NCBI GenBank assembly: GCA_027083915.1
Contig: JALWML010000501.1
Location: forward strand, 3,800 to 11,403
Direction of reading: 5' to 3'
Source: Lysobacterales bacterium
Lineage (GTDB): Bacteria; Pseudomonadota; Gammaproteobacteria; Xanthomonadales; Marinicellaceae
DNA: 7,604 nucleotides
Part shown: positions 6,167-7,604 of the stretch, one piece after another
Numbering within the stretch: the first letter of the stretch is position 1
How the letters are laid out: every line of letters begins with the position of its first letter
Made by a program: the position numbers and the translations under genes
The notes under the pieces: generated by a model
The model's input: the letters and a program-made list of their open reading frames with translations, nothing else
What the model was told of the DNA's origin: nothing
The model's database searches: none

Positions 6167-7107
6167 TAGTTCACTAGTTTTTCAATCTCATCAAAAAGTA
6201 CGCCTGCAATGTTTAAATCAAACTGTTTATCAAGTTCTCTAATACACGTGGGGCTGGTAACATTAACTTCTGTAAGGTGTTTGCCAATAACATCTATGCC
6301 GGCAAATAGAATTCCCATTTCTTTTAGTACTGGACCGACTTTTTCACAAATTTTATAATCACTTTCGGATAAAGGTTGACCTACTGCTCTTCCTCCCTTG
6401 GCTAAATTGCCTCTGAAATCATCGTTTGATGGTATTCTAGCTAATGCATAATCAACTGGTTTGCCATTGATTAAAAGAATTCTTTTGTCTCCTTGAGTGA
6501 TCTCAGGTATGTATTCTTGAACCATTGTTGTTCGGGTGCCATTATTTGTTACTGTTTCGATTATAACATTGAGGTTCTTGTCATTTTTTCCTGTTTGAAA
6601 GATAGAAGATCCTCCCATGCCATCCATGGGCTTAATAATGACTTTGTCCAATGTTTTGGCAAATGCCTTAATGTGCTTGGGGTTTTTTGAAATTACACAT
6701 TTAGGGCTGAAGTCTGGAAAATATTCAGTAAAAAACTTTTCATTGGCATCTCTTAATGACTGAGGGTCGTTGCAAATTAGCACACCTTTTTCTTTTGCTA
6801 AGTCAAGGATGTAAGTATCCATGATGTATTCCATGTCGAATGGAGGATCTTTTCGCATCATGATAACATCAAGGGTTGTGAGATCAATTACTTGTGAAGA
6901 ATGGTATTCAAACCACCTAGTGGTGTTGTCAAATAACTTGATTTGTTTAGAAGAGGCAAAAGGACGGTGGTTTTTGACAAATGTATCATCCTGTGTGAAA
7001 TAATGTATTTCATAGTTTCTTGCTTGTGCTTCTAACATCATAGCAAATGTTGAATCTTTTTTCGTGTTAATTTCTTCAATGGGGTCCATTAAGAATCCAA
7101 TTTTCAT
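6166..7107 (-). CDS. gshB: Glutathione synthetase
   Basis: GshB is the cytosolic ATP-grasp ligase joining gamma-glutamylcysteine and glycine to form glutathione. The 313-residue product matches the bacterial family length. It opens with MKIGFLMDPIEEINTKKDST, then MRKDPPFD (84-91), the ATP-binding glycine loop KPMDGMGGSSIF (159-170), GDKRILLINGKPVDYALARIP (206-226), the FRGNLAKGGRAVG loop (231-243) and LTEVNVTSPTCIREL, with metal ligands E280 and N282. All expected active-site blocks are intact. The ATG at 7107 is preceded by GAG about 9 nt upstream. It is the first gene of a five-gene chain (gshB, tonB-like, yqgE, ruvX, pyrB). The TATAAT at 7149-7144 on the minus strand could be a near promoter but has no good -35 partner. 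gshA is not in the window. Confidence 0.97.
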   Translation of the reverse strand: MKIGFLMDPIEEINTKKDSTFAMMLEAQARNYEIHYFTQDDTFVKNHRPFASSKQIKLFDNTTRWFEYHSSQVIDLTTLDVIMMRKDPPFDMEYIMDTYILDLAKEKGVLICNDPQSLRDANEKFFTEYFPDFSPKCVISKNPKHIKAFAKTLDKVIIKPMDGMGGSSIFQTGKNDKNLNVIIETVTNNGTRTTMVQEYIPEITQGDKRILLINGKPVDYALARIPSNDDFRGNLAKGGRAVGQPLSESDYKICEKVGPVLKEMGILFAGIDVIGKHLTEVNVTSPTCIRELDKQFDLNIAGVLFDEIEKLVN

Positions 7108-7315
7108 GACGGTTATCTCATTTGTTAGTTTGTTATTTTGTTAATTATACTCAACTGAAATTTATAATCACTTGAAAAGTAGTATTAATTGATTTCTTGT
7201 GAATAAAGAGCTGTATTATTCCATTAGTTGCAAACTGTAACGATGAGACAATGCCTATATTGTTTCCCTAACTTATTAAGATATAAAGAAAGGTCGCCAT
7301 GCATTCGTTCATCAC

Positions 7316-7365
7316 TTAGATATTTTTGCTTGATGAAGGATAACTATTGCAAGGTTAATATCTAA
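7316..7365. repeat. Bulged hairpin in the gshB upstream region
   Basis: TTAGATATT (7316-7324) is the exact reverse complement of AATATCTAA (7357-7365). Inside, TTTGC (7325-7329) pairs with GCAAG (7349-7353) including one G-U pair, leaving a 3-nt bulge (7354-7356) and a 19-nt loop. The total is about 14 base pairs. There is no U-run on either side, so it is not an obvious terminator. Its right arm overlaps the left arm of the longer inverted repeat, so the two structures exclude each other. Confidence 0.5.
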
Positions 7366-7518
7366 ATCTCGATATAGAAACGTATTTGAATGTATGTGTG
7401 GTTATTAGGTGTTAATAAAAACTAAAGACAGTTATTGGCGATGAGATTTTGGTGGTTTCTTAGGTGAGCCAAAGACTTTTGCTCACATCGTGTTTTATAT
7501 ATCGAGATTTGAGTATTA
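7356..7518. repeat. Long-range inverted repeat, arms 7356-7376 and 7498-7518
   Basis: The core AAATCTCGATATA (7364-7376) is a perfect 13-nt reverse complement of TATATCGAGATTT (7498-7510). Outward extension adds a G-U pair, one mismatch, a second G-U pair and five more pairs, giving 21-nt arms with a single true mismatch. They enclose 121 nt. No target-site duplication is evident at the outer edges and there is no transposase gene, so calling it a MITE is not supported by this copy alone. Confidence 0.6.
7464..7486 (-). other. Small hairpin GTGAGC/GCTCAC
   Basis: GTGAGC (7464-7469) and GCTCAC (7481-7486) are perfect inverted repeats. The 11-nt loop could pair further, because the two halves of this 23-nt sequence are complementary except at one position and the centre. 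On the minus strand it would sit at the very 5' end of a transcript from the promoter at 7494-7521. Function is unknown; a 5' stabilising stem is one possibility. Confidence 0.4.
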
Positions 7519-7521
7519 CAA
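7494..7521 (-). promoter_or_regulatory. Candidate distal promoter toward gshB
   Basis: On the minus strand TTGTAA (7521-7516) and TATAAA (7499-7494) are separated by 16 nt, a plausible sigma70 pair. The stretch upstream of it (to 7604) is full of A/T tracts that could act as an UP element. The promoter lies within the right arm of the long inverted repeat. Transcription would start near 7487 and give gshB a leader of roughly 380 nt. AT-rich sequence makes chance matches common, so the call is tentative. Confidence 0.35.
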
Positions 7522-7604
7522 AGAAAATGAAAAAAAATTAAGAAAAATGATTTTTAGATTTGAAATAAGAAAAAAAATAAGTTATTTTGTTAAAATATAC
7601 ATAC

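Larger units (their letters stand above)
7108..7604. other. Gene-free, AT-rich structured region upstream of gshB
   Basis: About 500 nt to the right edge contain no ORF with recognisable protein character on either strand. What it holds, from gshB outward: a candidate proximal -10 box (7144-7149), a bulged hairpin (7316-7365), one arm of a long-range inverted repeat (7356-7376), a small AT hairpin TTATTA-ggtgt-TAATAA (7402-7418), a 6-bp GC-containing hairpin (7464-7486), the second repeat arm (7498-7518) overlapping a minus-strand promoter candidate, and A/T tracts to the edge. It may be a long gshB leader, a small RNA locus or the remnant of an inserted repeat element. Confidence 0.6.

Noticed and set aside
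7268..7312. 14-codon minus-strand ORF in the gshB leader (MNECMATFLYILIS)
   Set aside because: There is no clear ribosome-binding site, and nothing about the peptide suggests an attenuating leader such as a run of cysteine or glycine codons.
7356..7518. MITE or insertion-sequence remnant
   Set aside because: The terminal repeats are suggestive, but there is no visible target-site duplication, no transposase fragment and no second copy in the window.
7570..7590. Terminator of a gene entering from the right (AAAATAA/TTATTTT plus T-run on the minus strand)
   Set aside because: The stem is entirely A/T with a 1-nt centre, so it would not form a stable RNA hairpin.
7547..7604. ATG followed by 19 open codons to the right edge on the plus strand
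   Set aside because: The sequence is low-complexity A/T with a weak ribosome-binding site and is too short to judge. It could be a gene start but I cannot support it.

Overview
The window looks like part of the chromosome of a low-GC gammaproteobacterium (roughly 35-40% GC by eye). The evidence is the protein families and two gene neighbourhoods. One is rpsU-(yqeY)-dnaG, the start of the macromolecular synthesis operon. The other is gshB-tonB-yqgE-ruvX-pyrB, an order I know from pseudomonads and relatives. I cannot name the genus. The content is mainly core housekeeping; I see no CRISPR array, tRNA, rRNA, phage gene or transposase.

Layout: (1) 1-1887, minus strand: rpsU, yqeY and a dnaG that runs off the left edge. 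A good sigma70-type promoter precedes rpsU, and a terminator-like hairpin with a competing alternative fold lies between yqeY and dnaG. (2) 1888-2023: a divergent promoter region with a near-perfect dyad. (3) 2024-3459, plus strand: yggS (PLP homeostasis) followed 5 nt later by a polytopic membrane protein resembling alkaline ceramidases (CREST hydrolases). (4) 3456-7107, minus strand: gshB, a TonB3-like energy transducer, yqgE/algH, ruvX and pyrB. Every junction in this chain overlaps by 1 to 8 nt. The stop codon of pyrB overlaps that of the convergent ceramidase-like gene. (5) 7108-7604: about 500 nt without a convincing gene, upstream of gshB. It holds a long-range inverted repeat, two further hairpins, a candidate promoter inside one repeat arm and an A-tract-rich end.

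The minus-strand chain mixes glutathione synthesis, envelope energy transduction, 16S rRNA maturation/resolvase-like function and pyrimidine synthesis. The overlaps suggest one mRNA with coupled translation. The rpsU unit links translation (S21), a GatB/YqeY-domain protein and replication priming. The least ordinary items are the structured leader before gshB, the yggS/ceramidase-like pairing, the 4-nt tail-to-tail overlap, the yqeY-dnaG terminator switch and a pyrB without its usual partner genes. I found no clearly new multi-gene system.
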